41,369 nt of DNA from Gallionella sp. (GTDB taxonomy: Bacteria > Pseudomonadota > Gammaproteobacteria > Burkholderiales > Gallionellaceae), in NCBI GenBank assembly GCA_025350705.1, contig JANXXH010000130.1, positions 1 to 41,369 of the forward strand, written 5' to 3'. The translations under genes were made by a program, and so were the position numbers. Positions 1 through 10,646 of the stretch are shown here, one piece after another. The first letter of the stretch is position 1. Every line of letters starts with the position of its first letter. A model generated the notes under the pieces. It saw only the letters and a program-made list of their open reading frames with translations, did not search any database and was not told the origin of the DNA.

Positions 1-123
1 AGAGGTATCGATCTCTGGAAGTTACTCGAACCGGAATATAGGTAAACTGATTTCAAATCGGCACCAAAATAAATTGCTTCGCAAGCCGCGCCAATATTTA
101 ATCTTGGCTCGGCAATTTGTAAA

Positions 124-1089
124 TTAACCGGACACTACTGATGGTTTATCTTGAATCGATGATTTGTCCTGGGTTTGTTGAAGCGGTGTTTTATCCAACA
201 TCCACCAAGCGGCCAAACCGAATAAGAGCAGTGCGGTAATCGCGCTTACAAGCAGCAACTTATTGTTGAAAAAGATGGGAGCGGTATTGAGTTCGCTATC
301 GTGCATCGCCGCTTGTACGTGGCGCGCCTCGATGTTGTGAGTGTTTTCAACAAAGGCGGCCAACAGGGATTTGTCCGCAAGAATATTTACGCGACGCATC
401 AATCCGCTGGATGTTTTAGCAATAAGTTTCAGGGCGTCCGGTGAGAAGATGTTCGGACCGCGATAGCCTGCCGCTCTCATCCGGAACATCAGGTAGCTTT
501 CCAGTGTGTTGCGCGACAAAGGCTGCATATGGAAGTGATGTGCAATGCGGTCCTTGAGTTGGCGCATGTTCGGTTGATTCAGCTTGGTGTTCAATTCCGG
601 TTGCCCGAACAAGACTATTTGCAGCAGTTTGGCGTTGCCGACTTGCAGGTTGTATAGCAGGCGCAACTCTTCCAGAGTGTCCGGCGGCATGGCGTGGGCC
701 TCGTCCACCAGTACAACGATACGCTTGCCTTCACGCGCTTTCTCCTCGAGCTTGTTCTGGATGCGCTGCATGATGATGCCGACGCGCTCGCCTTCGATGT
801 TCAGCCCGAGGCCGTCGGCGATCGCATACAACATCTCTTCGCGCGACAAGCTGGGGTTGGCCAGATAGATGGTCTCGATGTGCGCAGGCAGTTTTTCCAG
901 CAACACCCGGCACAGCATGGTCTTGCCGCTGCCGACTTCGCCGCTGACCTTGATGATGCCCTCGACTTCGGAGATGGAGTAGATCAGCGCGTCAAGAATC
1001 TCGCCGCGATTTGCGCCGGAAAAAAAGAATACAGTGACCGGCGTGATCCTGAAGGGGGGTTCGTCCAGCCCGAAGTGTTTTAAATACAT
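124..1089 (-). CDS. ExeA/GspA-like AAA ATPase (general secretion / PEP-CTERM-locus type), C-terminal TM segment
   Basis: MYLKHFGLDEPPFRITP N-terminus, Walker A GEVGSGKT, Walker B VVLVDEAHA, hydrophobic stretch near C-terminus. Confidence 0.85.
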   Translation of the reverse strand: MYLKHFGLDEPPFRITPVTVFFFSGANRGEILDALIYSISEVEGIIKVSGEVGSGKTMLCRVLLEKLPAHIETIYLANPSLSREEMLYAIADGLGLNIEGERVGIIMQRIQNKLEEKAREGKRIVVLVDEAHAMPPDTLEELRLLYNLQVGNAKLLQIVLFGQPELNTKLNQPNMRQLKDRIAHHFHMQPLSRNTLESYLMFRMRAAGYRGPNIFSPDALKLIAKTSSGLMRRVNILADKSLLAAFVENTHNIEARHVQAAMHDSELNTAPIFFNNKLLLVSAITALLLFGLAAWWMLDKTPLQQTQDKSSIQDKPSVVSG

Positions 1090-1098
1090 AACCGAGTG

Positions 1099-2556
1099 CT
1101 ATGTCTTGAGTTTTTCATGCGTATCCATACGACTGTGCAGTGTGGTGCGGTTGATGCCGAGCAGCTTGGCAGCCTCGCTGATGTTGCCTGCGGCTAGTTC
1201 CAGTGCGGCAGCGATATAGTGCCCTTCCTGGACACGCAGGTGCTGATCCAGACTGAAGTTGCCTTGGAGCAGTTGTTGTTTTATCGACTCCGAAGAAGTC
1301 GCATCTTGCGTAGGTGCGGATATTTCCAGAGGGTCGAATTCGTCTTGAAGTTGTTTCATGCTGACAGTTTGACCTGGATATTTTGTGCATAGCCGAATGA
1401 CGATGTTGCGCAATTCGCGGGTGTTGCCTGGAAAGCTGTATTGCTCCCAGCGTTGCAATGCTTCCGGGTTTAATTCAAAGGGAGTCTGCTTGATTTGCTG
1501 CGCGTAATAGGTGCGGAAATGGTTGAGCAGGACCAGCTTGTCCGGACCCAGTTCACGCAAAGATGGGACAGTGATCGAGAATACATTCAGGCGGTGGTAA
1601 AGGTCGCCGCGAAATGTGCCGGCCCGGGCTGCATCGCGCAGGTTGCGATTGGTCGCGGCGATGATGCGCGCGCTGCTTTTGCGCGTTTTTGTTTCGCCGA
1701 CGCGCTGATACTCGCCGTTTTCCAGCACGCGTAACAGTTTGGTTTGGAGTTCCAGTGGTAGCTCGCCGATCTCGTCAAGAAACAGCGTACCGTCAGATGC
1801 GTCTTCAAAAAAACCGGACTGCGCGCTGGTCGCGCCGGTGAAGGCTCCTTTGCTGTAACCGAACAGGGTGGGCTCGATCAGTGTCGGGGAGATCGCGGCG
1901 CAGTTGAGTACCTTGAATGGTGCATCCGGGCGGCCACCCAGTTTTTGTAACGCAGTGGCAACCAGCTCCTTGCCGCAACCGGATTCACCTTCGATAAGTA
2001 CCGGAAAGGGTATTGCGGCATACATCACGATCTGGCTGCGCAAGGATTGTAGTGCGGAGCTTTGTCCGATGATACCAAGGGATTGTCTGTCCTGATCTTC
2101 AGCGGGGTGCTCGCTGTCCTGAACCTTTAGTGCATCGTCCAGATATTTTTTTATTTTCTCAGGCGCACAGGGTTTGGCGATGAAATCTATCGCACCCAAA
2201 GAGCGTGCATGGCGCGCGTTGCTTTGATCGTCTTGTCCGGACAAGACGAAGATTTTTATTTTCGGCGAATGAGCCAGCAATTCGGCTATCAGGTGAAAAC
2301 CTTCGTCTGGACGGTGCGGGACGGGCGGCAGCCCCAAATCAACCAGCGCCAGTTGCGGGGGGCTGGGCAATCTACGCAGCAAGGCTATCGCTGCGGCGCG
2401 AGATTCGGCCTGATGAATCTCGAAGTCATTGCTGAAAGCGAGCGCCAATCCTTCGCGAATCAGCGGATCGTCATCGACAATCATCAGGCTGGGGAGTGTC
2501 GCTTTAGGTTTAGTGGCGGCGTTCAATTTGAGTTCAGGGCGATAGGCATAGAGCAC
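1099..2556 (-). CDS. Sigma-54-dependent response regulator (REC-AAA-Fis HTH, NtrC family)
   Basis: REC domain (IVDDDP...LVDLGLP), GESGCGKE Walker A, GAFTGA sigma-54 contact motif, C-terminal Fis-type HTH (AAKLLGINRTTLHSRM). Confidence 0.9.
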   Translation of the reverse strand: MLYAYRPELKLNAATKPKATLPSLMIVDDDPLIREGLALAFSNDFEIHQAESRAAAIALLRRLPSPPQLALVDLGLPPVPHRPDEGFHLIAELLAHSPKIKIFVLSGQDDQSNARHARSLGAIDFIAKPCAPEKIKKYLDDALKVQDSEHPAEDQDRQSLGIIGQSSALQSLRSQIVMYAAIPFPVLIEGESGCGKELVATALQKLGGRPDAPFKVLNCAAISPTLIEPTLFGYSKGAFTGATSAQSGFFEDASDGTLFLDEIGELPLELQTKLLRVLENGEYQRVGETKTRKSSARIIAATNRNLRDAARAGTFRGDLYHRLNVFSITVPSLRELGPDKLVLLNHFRTYYAQQIKQTPFELNPEALQRWEQYSFPGNTRELRNIVIRLCTKYPGQTVSMKQLQDEFDPLEISAPTQDATSSESIKQQLLQGNFSLDQHLRVQEGHYIAAALELAAGNISEAAKLLGINRTTLHSRMDTHEKLKT

Positions 2557-2687
2557 GAAGCATAACGGCTGGCGGGCGGAAGCTCAATAGGTAAAAATGC
2601 ACGGATATTCATATTGAGGCCAATTAGTTGGGCATTATCGATTCTGTGGTTTAGAATGCGCCGTCTCGGTTTATTGGGTTTTTAATT

Positions 2688-3497
2688 TTGTCTTTGTCTT
2701 CGTCAGCTTTGGTCGAAATTCGCGATCTTAATTTCGCCTACGATAAGCGTCCTGTGCTGGAGGGTATCAATATGACTTTTCCCAAAGGGAAATTAATTGC
2801 CATCATGGGACTGAGCGGCTGCGGCAAGACTACACTGCTGCGCCATATCGGCGGTGCACTGAAACCGGCCAAGGGCTATGTGAAGATGGACGGGCAGGTG
2901 ATCCATGAACTGGATCAGGACGGTTTGTACCGGATGCGCCGCAAGATGGGCATGTTGTTCCAGTTCGGCGCATTGTTTACCGACATGTCTGTTTTTGACA
3001 ACGTGGCATTTCAGATGCGCGAACATACCGATCTGCCTGAAGAGATCATTCACGATCTGGTCTTGATGAAGCTTCATGCAGTGGGGTTGCGTAGCACATT
3101 CAATCTGATGCCTTCCGAATTGTCCGGCGGCATGGCGCGGCGTGTAGCATTGGCGCGCGCCGTGGCGCTCGACCCGATGCTGATCATGTACGACGAGCCG
3201 TTTGCCGGGCTGGATCCGATCTCCCTGACCGTGGTGGGAGATTTGATCCGGCGCTTGAACGATGCGCTGGGCGCGACCTCGATAGTGGTCACCCATGACG
3301 TGCAGGAATCGCTGAAGATCGTGGACTATGTTTATTTCATGGCGAATGGTGTGATCGTGGCGGAAGGAACGCCCGATGAGATACGTGCTTCGGACGAGGA
3401 TTTCGTGCGGCAGTTTGTGCATGGCGAAATCGATGGCCCGGTGCCTTTCCATTACCCCGGCGGTGATTACCGCCAGGATTTGAATTTGCGAGATTGA
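2688..3497 (+). CDS. mlaF: Phospholipid ABC transporter ATP-binding protein MlaF (TTG start)
   Basis: GLSGCGKTTLLRHIGG Walker A, LSGGMARRVALARA signature, followed by MlaE/D/C/B-like ORFs. Confidence 0.93.
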   Translation: MSLSSSALVEIRDLNFAYDKRPVLEGINMTFPKGKLIAIMGLSGCGKTTLLRHIGGALKPAKGYVKMDGQVIHELDQDGLYRMRRKMGMLFQFGALFTDMSVFDNVAFQMREHTDLPEEIIHDLVLMKLHAVGLRSTFNLMPSELSGGMARRVALARAVALDPMLIMYDEPFAGLDPISLTVVGDLIRRLNDALGATSIVVTHDVQESLKIVDYVYFMANGVIVAEGTPDEIRASDEDFVRQFVHGEIDGPVPFHYPGGDYRQDLNLRD

Positions 3498-3499
3498 TT

Positions 3500-4288
3500 A
3501 TGCCAGCAACCAAAACAATTAAAATTGTCGGACGTCGCACCATCAACGCGGTATGGCGCATCGGCATGGCAGCGAGATTCTTCTTTCTTACGCTGTTGTA
3601 TTCGGGGAGCAGTTTTCGCCGCTTCCACCTGATCATCAAGGAATTGTTTTCTACCGGCGTGATGTCGCTGATCATCATCATCGTTGCAGGGCTGTTCGTC
3701 GGGATGGTGCTGGGCTTGCAGGGTTATGAAACGCTCAAACGCTATGGTTCCGAATCGGCGCTGGGCGTGATGGTGGCTCTGGGGCTGGTGCGCGAATTGG
3801 GGCCGGTGGTAGCAGCGTTGCTGTTTGCCAGCCGCGCCGGTTCGGCGATGACGGCAGAGATCGGGCTGATGAAAGCGACCGAACAGATCTCCGCGATGGA
3901 GATGATGGCGGTGAATCCGATCGCGCGCATCGTTGCGCCGCGCTTCTGGGCCGGCGTGATATCCATGCCGTTGCTGGCCGCCCTGTTCAGCGCGGTGGGT
4001 GTGTTCGGCGGATACTTCGTCGGAGTCGTGCAGATCGGCGTCGATGAAGGTTCGTTCTGGTCGCAAATGCAGGCGGCGGTGGATTTTCGCGAAGATATAT
4101 TGAACGGCGTGATCAAGAGTTTTGTGTTCGGTACGGCGGTAACGGTCATCGCATTGTTCGAAGGTTATGACGCGCCTCCCACTGCTGAGGGCGTGTCGGG
4201 TGCAACCACGCGCACGGTGGTAACATCGTCTTTGGTGATTCTGATGTTGGATTTTGTCTTGACTGCAATCATGTTTAGAGGGAACTGA
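3500..4288 (+). CDS. mlaE: Phospholipid ABC transporter permease MlaE
   Basis: MlaE family protein (LGLVRELGPVVAALLFASRAGSAMTAEIGLMKATEQI); ATG at 3500 overlaps end of mlaF. Confidence 0.93.
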   Translation: MPATKTIKIVGRRTINAVWRIGMAARFFFLTLLYSGSSFRRFHLIIKELFSTGVMSLIIIIVAGLFVGMVLGLQGYETLKRYGSESALGVMVALGLVRELGPVVAALLFASRAGSAMTAEIGLMKATEQISAMEMMAVNPIARIVAPRFWAGVISMPLLAALFSAVGVFGGYFVGVVQIGVDEGSFWSQMQAAVDFREDILNGVIKSFVFGTAVTVIALFEGYDAPPTAEGVSGATTRTVVTSSLVILMLDFVLTAIMFRGN

Positions 4289-4291
4289 ATT

Positions 4292-4762
4292 ATGGAACGC
4301 ACTACGCTGGATTTTTGGGTGGGTATATTTGTGGTGGCAGGCGTCGCCGCACTGGTGATGCTGGCGATGAAAGTCGGGAATCTGGGCACTTACAACATGT
4401 CAGACACTTATCAAGTGCATGCCTATTTTTCCAATATCGGCGGCTTGAAGCCCAAGGCGTCGATCAAGAGCGCGGGGGTGCTGGTCGGGCGCGTCACCGA
4501 CATTACGCTGGACACAGAACGCTACGAAGCTAATGTGGTGATGAGCCTGGACAAGCGTTATAAGTTTCCCAAGGATACGTTCGCCAATATCCTGACTTCC
4601 GGTTTGCTGGGCGAGCAATATATAGGTTTGATGCCCGGCGGTGACAGCGAGATGGTCAAGAATGGCGATGTCATGAAACATACCCAGTCGGCGATCGTGC
4701 TGGAAGATATGATCAGCAAGTTCATTTATAACAAGGCCGAAGAACCCGCAAAATCTAAATGA
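4292..4762 (+). CDS. mlaD: Outer membrane lipid asymmetry protein MlaD (MCE domain)
   Basis: N-terminal TM followed by MCE domain (YFSNIGGLKPKASIKSAGVLVGRV...GLLGEQYIGL). Confidence 0.93.
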   Translation: MERTTLDFWVGIFVVAGVAALVMLAMKVGNLGTYNMSDTYQVHAYFSNIGGLKPKASIKSAGVLVGRVTDITLDTERYEANVVMSLDKRYKFPKDTFANILTSGLLGEQYIGLMPGGDSEMVKNGDVMKHTQSAIVLEDMISKFIYNKAEEPAKSK

Positions 4763-5412
4763 GTGATGGCATGATAGCGTTGAAGAAAATTATTGCTGGT
4801 GTGCTGATGTGTTGTGCGGCCGGTGTGGCACACGCCGGGGTGATCGAGCCCGATGCGCTGATCAGAAACACCGTGGATGAAGTCATTGCGATCATCAAGC
4901 AAGACAAAGACATTCAGGCGGGAGACCAGAAAAAAATCCTTGCGCTGGTTGACGCCAAGGTGCTGCCGCATTTTGATTTTACGCGCATGACCCAATTGGC
5001 GGTGGGCAAGTATTGGCGCACTGCGACTCCCGAGCAGAAACAGGCATTGGTTACGGAATTCCGCAATATGCTGGTGCGCACCTATACCAAGGTTTTTACG
5101 GTATACCGCGATCAGACGGTAGAGGTGAAACCGCTCAAGATGGCAGCCGATACGACTGATGAAGCGACCATCAAGACCGTCATCAGCAAGCCGGGATCGC
5201 AGCTGACTCTGGTGGATTATGAAATGAAAAAGGCCGCCGACGGCTGGAAGGTGTTTGACATATCCATAGAAGGAGTCAGCATGGTGATGAGTTATCGCGG
5301 CACGTTTGCGACGCAAATTCAGGAAAACGGGATCGATGGCCTGATCAAAACGCTGGCTGACAAAAACATCAATTCAGCCAATGTTTCGCTACGCAAGGAG
5401 GGCGAGAATTGA
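4759..5412 (+). CDS. mlaC: Phospholipid-binding protein MlaC
   Basis: Signal peptide, MlaC-like sequence, position in mla operon; overlaps mlaD stop. Confidence 0.9.
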   Translation: MSDGMIALKKIIAGVLMCCAAGVAHAGVIEPDALIRNTVDEVIAIIKQDKDIQAGDQKKILALVDAKVLPHFDFTRMTQLAVGKYWRTATPEQKQALVTEFRNMLVRTYTKVFTVYRDQTVEVKPLKMAADTTDEATIKTVISKPGSQLTLVDYEMKKAADGWKVFDISIEGVSMVMSYRGTFATQIQENGIDGLIKTLADKNINSANVSLRKEGEN

Positions 5413-5684
5413 TCGCCCATGAGATGCTGCTGAGCGGTAGCTTGACCATGGAAACCGTCCCCGTGTTGTATGAAACCGGATTGCGGCGCCTGGCCAGCGA
5501 AGATTTGCGGGTTGATTTCTCCCGGGTTGAAGCAGTCGATTCCGCTGCGGTCAGCATGTTGCTGGGTTGGGCAAGAGCTTCGCAACGCTTTCAGCGAGAG
5601 TTGCATGTGCTCAATCTTCCCGATGATTTGCTCAGCTTGGCGCGCTTGTATGGTGTAGCTGACCTGTTACCCCAACCTGATTGA
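5409..5684 (+). CDS. mlaB: STAS domain protein MlaB
   Basis: Small STAS-like protein (VDFSRVEAVDSAAVSMLLGW) terminating the mla operon. Confidence 0.85.
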   Translation: MIAHEMLLSGSLTMETVPVLYETGLRRLASEDLRVDFSRVEAVDSAAVSMLLGWARASQRFQRELHVLNLPDDLLSLARLYGVADLLPQPD

Positions 5685-5772
5685 TTCCCGTGTCATGCGG
5701 CATGCTCGATGCCACATATTCTTCTTCAAGCCGCTTTTATCAATTTAACATTTAACAACAACGGATTTAATC

Positions 5773-6015
5773 ATGACCACCCCGGAAATCATTGAACAAC
5801 ATATCTCGCAGGGTATGATCACCACATATCTCAGCGTGGAAGGTGACGGACGGCATTTCGAGGCCGTGGTGGTCAGCGAAGAATTCGCGGGCAAGAGCCG
5901 CGTGCAACGACACCAGCATGTGTTCAAGGTACTGGGAGACCGGATGCGCGACGAGATGATCCATGCGCTGTCCATCAAAACCTACACGCCGCAAGAGTGG
6001 GAAAATAGTCGTTAG
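5773..6015 (+). CDS. ibaG: BolA/IbaG family protein
   Basis: BolA-like fold sequence (VEGDGRHFEAVVVSEEFAGKSRVQRHQHVFKVLGDRMRDEMIHALSIKTYTPQEW) between mla operon and murA. Confidence 0.88.
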   Translation: MTTPEIIEQHISQGMITTYLSVEGDGRHFEAVVVSEEFAGKSRVQRHQHVFKVLGDRMRDEMIHALSIKTYTPQEWENSR

Positions 6016-6020
6016 ACGTT

Positions 6021-7364
<1,344 letters not shown>

Positions 7365-7395
7365 CATTTACGCCACATCAAATCGTAGCGGGATG

Positions 7396-8487
7396 AAAAT
7401 AAATCACTCTGACCCTTGGTAGTGCTCATCGATTTTTTTGGACAACTTTGTTTCACCATTGCACCGAAAGCAACTTTACGTCGACGATGATTTTAAATTT
7501 GTCACTTTCGTGTGCAGAAGAGCTCGTTAGTAATGCGTATTTTCCATTCGGACTGAGCTTGATAGAGATGAACTCTTCATCCTTCCTATGATCACCTGAA
7601 ATAAGCGGCCCCACCTCTCCAACTCCAACAATGTAGGCGTACAGCGCAGACTTATTAGTGCCGTTTTCTTTCCTAATAAAGAGTGCGACTTTTTCGTCTT
7701 GTCTTGGCGACACAGACACGTCTATATGACCTCTAGTCAACTTCACTTGCTTGTGGCTAGCCTTCGATATCCGACTAATTCCATTCAGCGTTAAATCCTC
7801 GTCCGTTAGTCTCGTAAACCAAAGGTAATGCCGTGTTACTGCCGGATATACTCCAGAAGTATACTTCCTTGGCTTGCCACCACTCGGTAGAAATTGAATC
7901 CCATCGCGCTCATCCTCACCAGTATAAAAAAGACCCCGCTCCCACTTATCCCATGCTGGGCTGCCATAAGCTTCAGGCAATGGTTTAAAATCCTCTAAAT
8001 TCTGCTCCTGAAAGCTAGTCTTATTCCAATCTGGTACTGGCAGGCTCTGAATTACAGTTGCTCCTTCACCGAATCCGACAGCCACATATATCTGTGTATC
8101 TGCCCAATCAATTGAATCAACCCCAATATCCGGCTGCGGCTTTAAAAAATATATGCAATTTTCTTTGGTTCTCGTAGAAACACTGTAGATACACAAATGA
8201 ATACGCTGGTCAGACTCGTGATATTCGGCAAGCAGTATCCGAGTGCCATCTGGTGACCAAGCAGAAGCGCTCGTGCCATTAACACCCGGTGCAGCAATTT
8301 TTGTGGTGCCTGTGATTTCTACGGCTTTACAGGTTGTTGTAACGACGCCTACCGTGCCCCCACCAACCAAAGCTAAATACAGTAATGCCCGACTAGGCCA
8401 GTTTATTGTGTGCAACATAAAGCCTCCGTTTCTGTACTGGCAGCTAAAACGCACGGTAAAACGCACGGGGTCAGAGTGATTTATTTT
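7396..8487. mobile_element. Candidate mobile cassette bounded by a 20-nt perfect inverted repeat, containing one beta-propeller gene
   Basis: aaaataaatcactctgaccc (7396-7415) is the exact reverse complement of gggtcagagtgatttatttt (8468-8487); sits between murA and hisG. Mobility is inferred. Confidence 0.5.
7453..8418 (-). CDS. Hypothetical TolB/PD40-like beta-propeller protein with N-terminal signal/TM segment
   Basis: ASAWSPDGTRILLAEY and IKLSPNGKYALLTSSS propeller-type motifs; ATG at 8418 preceded by CGGAGG SD (ORF can extend to 8502). Confidence 0.7.
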   Translation of the reverse strand: MLHTINWPSRALLYLALVGGGTVGVVTTTCKAVEITGTTKIAAPGVNGTSASAWSPDGTRILLAEYHESDQRIHLCIYSVSTRTKENCIYFLKPQPDIGVDSIDWADTQIYVAVGFGEGATVIQSLPVPDWNKTSFQEQNLEDFKPLPEAYGSPAWDKWERGLFYTGEDERDGIQFLPSGGKPRKYTSGVYPAVTRHYLWFTRLTDEDLTLNGISRISKASHKQVKLTRGHIDVSVSPRQDEKVALFIRKENGTNKSALYAYIVGVGEVGPLISGDHRKDEEFISIKLSPNGKYALLTSSSAHESDKFKIIVDVKLLSVQW

Positions 8488-8627
8488 GCGCGCCACCTCC
8501 ACTCATCCCCGTAAATCGGCGACCAGCCGATCTGCCCCAAAACAAATCAGGACAAATCATATCCGAATTTCAACATAAGCCGCATTTAACGATAGAATGC
8601 GCATCTTTACATAAGCCGCTGAATCCG

Positions 8628-9269
8628 ATGACTATCACCATCGCCTTGTCCAAAGGCCGCATCTTCGAAGAAACCCTGCCGCTGCTGAATGCGGCTGGCA
8701 TCACTGCGCTGGAAGCCCCAGAGTCGTCGCGCAAGCTGATCCTGACTACCAATCGCGCCGATGTGCGGCTGATCATCGTGCGTGCCAGCGATGTGCCGAC
8801 CTATGTGCAATATGGCGCGGCGGACCTCGGCGTGGCGGGCAAGGATGTGCTGGATGAACACGGCGGCACCGGGCTGTATCAGCCGCTGGATCTGAACATC
8901 GCGCGCTGCCGGATGATGGTCGCGGTGCGTGATGATTTCGATTATGAATCCGCGGTGCGTCAGGGCGCGCGCCTGCGTGTGGCAACCAAATATGTGCAGA
9001 CCGCCAGGGCTCACTTCGCCGCAAAGGGCGTGCATGTGGATTTGATCAAGCTGTATGGCTCGATGGAGCTTGCGCCGCTGGTTGGACTGTCCGATGCGAT
9101 CGTGGATCTGGTGAGCAGCGGCAACACCCTCAAGGCCAACCACCTCAAGGCGGTCGAACACATCGCCGACATTTCATCTCGGCTGGTGGTGAACCAGGCC
9201 GCACTCAAATTAAAACATGATGTGATCCAGCCTATGCTGGATGCGTTTGCCAAAGCGATAAAGAAATAG
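8628..9269 (+). CDS. hisG: ATP phosphoribosyltransferase, short form (HisG_S)
   Basis: [20 protein letters not shown]...; 213 aa, lacks the C-terminal regulatory domain. Confidence 0.95.
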   Translation: MTITIALSKGRIFEETLPLLNAAGITALEAPESSRKLILTTNRADVRLIIVRASDVPTYVQYGAADLGVAGKDVLDEHGGTGLYQPLDLNIARCRMMVAVRDDFDYESAVRQGARLRVATKYVQTARAHFAAKGVHVDLIKLYGSMELAPLVGLSDAIVDLVSSGNTLKANHLKAVEHIADISSRLVVNQAALKLKHDVIQPMLDAFAKAIKK

Positions 9270-9285
9270 AAAAGTGATTTAAAGA

Positions 9286-10581
9286 ATGAACATCAGGAAA
9301 CTATCCTCCCGTTCCGCTGGATTCAATGCCGAGCTGGACAAGCTGCTGGCCTTCGAGGAAACCGCGGATGAAAAACTCGAAGCGACCGTAGCCGGCATCC
9401 TTGCCGACGTGCGCAAGCGTGGTGATGCGGCCGTGCTGGAATACACGCGCAAGTTCGATCGCCTGCCAATAGCCAATGCCGCAGCGATGGAGTTGTCGCG
9501 CGAAGAATTGCGCGTCGCGTTCGAGGGCTTGCCAGCAGATCAGCGCAATGCGCTGGAACAAGCCGCGCAGCGCGTGTCTGATTATCACAAGAAGCAGGTG
9601 CAACCTTCGTGGAGCTATACCGATGCCGATGGCACGCTGCTCGGCCAGCAGGTCACGCCGCTGGATCGCGTCGGCCTGTATGTTCCGGGCGGCAAGGCGG
9701 CTTATCCGTCTTCGGTGTTGATGAATGCGCTGCCGGCCAAGGTGGCCGGTGTCGCCGAACTCATCATGGTGGTGCCGACCCCGGATGGCGTTAAGAATCA
9801 ACTGGTGCTGGCGGCAGCGTATCTGGCGGGCGTGGATCGCGTGTTCACGATAGGCGGAGCGCAAGCGGTGGCGGCGCTGGCTTATGGCACCGCAACGATA
9901 CCGAAGGTGGACAAGATCGTCGGCCCCGGCAACGCCTATGTGGCAGCCGCGAAACGCCGCGTGTTTGGCGTGTGCGGCATCGACATGATCGCCGGGCCAT
10001 CTGAAATTCTGGTGATCTGTGACGGGCAAACCAACCCGGACTGGATCGCGATGGATTTGTTCTCGCAAGCAGAGCATGACGAACTGGCGCAAGCCATCCT
10101 GTTATCGCCAGACGCAAAATTTATCGAAGCCGTTGCGGCCAGCGCCGACAAGCTGCTGGGGCAAATGCCGCGCCGCGACATCATCAAGACCGCGCTGGAG
10201 AATCGTGGCGCGCTGATACACGTCGCCGATCTGGATGAAGCTTGCGTCATCAGCAACCGCATTGCGCCGGAACATCTGGAGTTGTCGGTCGCTGATCCTC
10301 AAGCCTGCTTGCCCAAACTGAAACACGCCGGAGCGATCTTCATGGGACGTTACACATCCGAAGCGCTCGGTGATTATTGCGCGGGGCCGAATCATGTCCT
10401 GCCAACTTCCGGCACCGCGCGCTTCTCCTCACCGTTGGGTGTGTACGACTTCCAGAAGCGCAGCAGCCTGATCCAGGTCTCTGCGCAAGGTGCGCAAAAA
10501 CTGGGCGACATCGCATCTGTATTGGCGTTTGGCGAAGGCCTGCAAGCGCATGCGCAATCGGCTTTGTTCAGGAAGAACTAG
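9286..10581 (+). CDS. hisD: Histidinol dehydrogenase
   Basis: HisD signature ([43 protein letters not shown]). Confidence 0.97.
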   Translation: MNIRKLSSRSAGFNAELDKLLAFEETADEKLEATVAGILADVRKRGDAAVLEYTRKFDRLPIANAAAMELSREELRVAFEGLPADQRNALEQAAQRVSDYHKKQVQPSWSYTDADGTLLGQQVTPLDRVGLYVPGGKAAYPSSVLMNALPAKVAGVAELIMVVPTPDGVKNQLVLAAAYLAGVDRVFTIGGAQAVAALAYGTATIPKVDKIVGPGNAYVAAAKRRVFGVCGIDMIAGPSEILVICDGQTNPDWIAMDLFSQAEHDELAQAILLSPDAKFIEAVAASADKLLGQMPRRDIIKTALENRGALIHVADLDEACVISNRIAPEHLELSVADPQACLPKLKHAGAIFMGRYTSEALGDYCAGPNHVLPTSGTARFSSPLGVYDFQKRSSLIQVSAQGAQKLGDIASVLAFGEGLQAHAQSALFRKN

Positions 10582-10646
10582 ATATCCTGTTGTGCATTCG
10601 GCGCATTTAACCAATCCGGGTAGTCGACGTTCAAAGGGGTAGTAAA

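Noticed and set aside
1-123. Start of another gene or regulatory region at the left edge
   Set aside because: Too short and no supportable signal.
9301-10092. 263-aa minus-strand ORF opposite hisD
   Set aside because: Antisense shadow of hisD.
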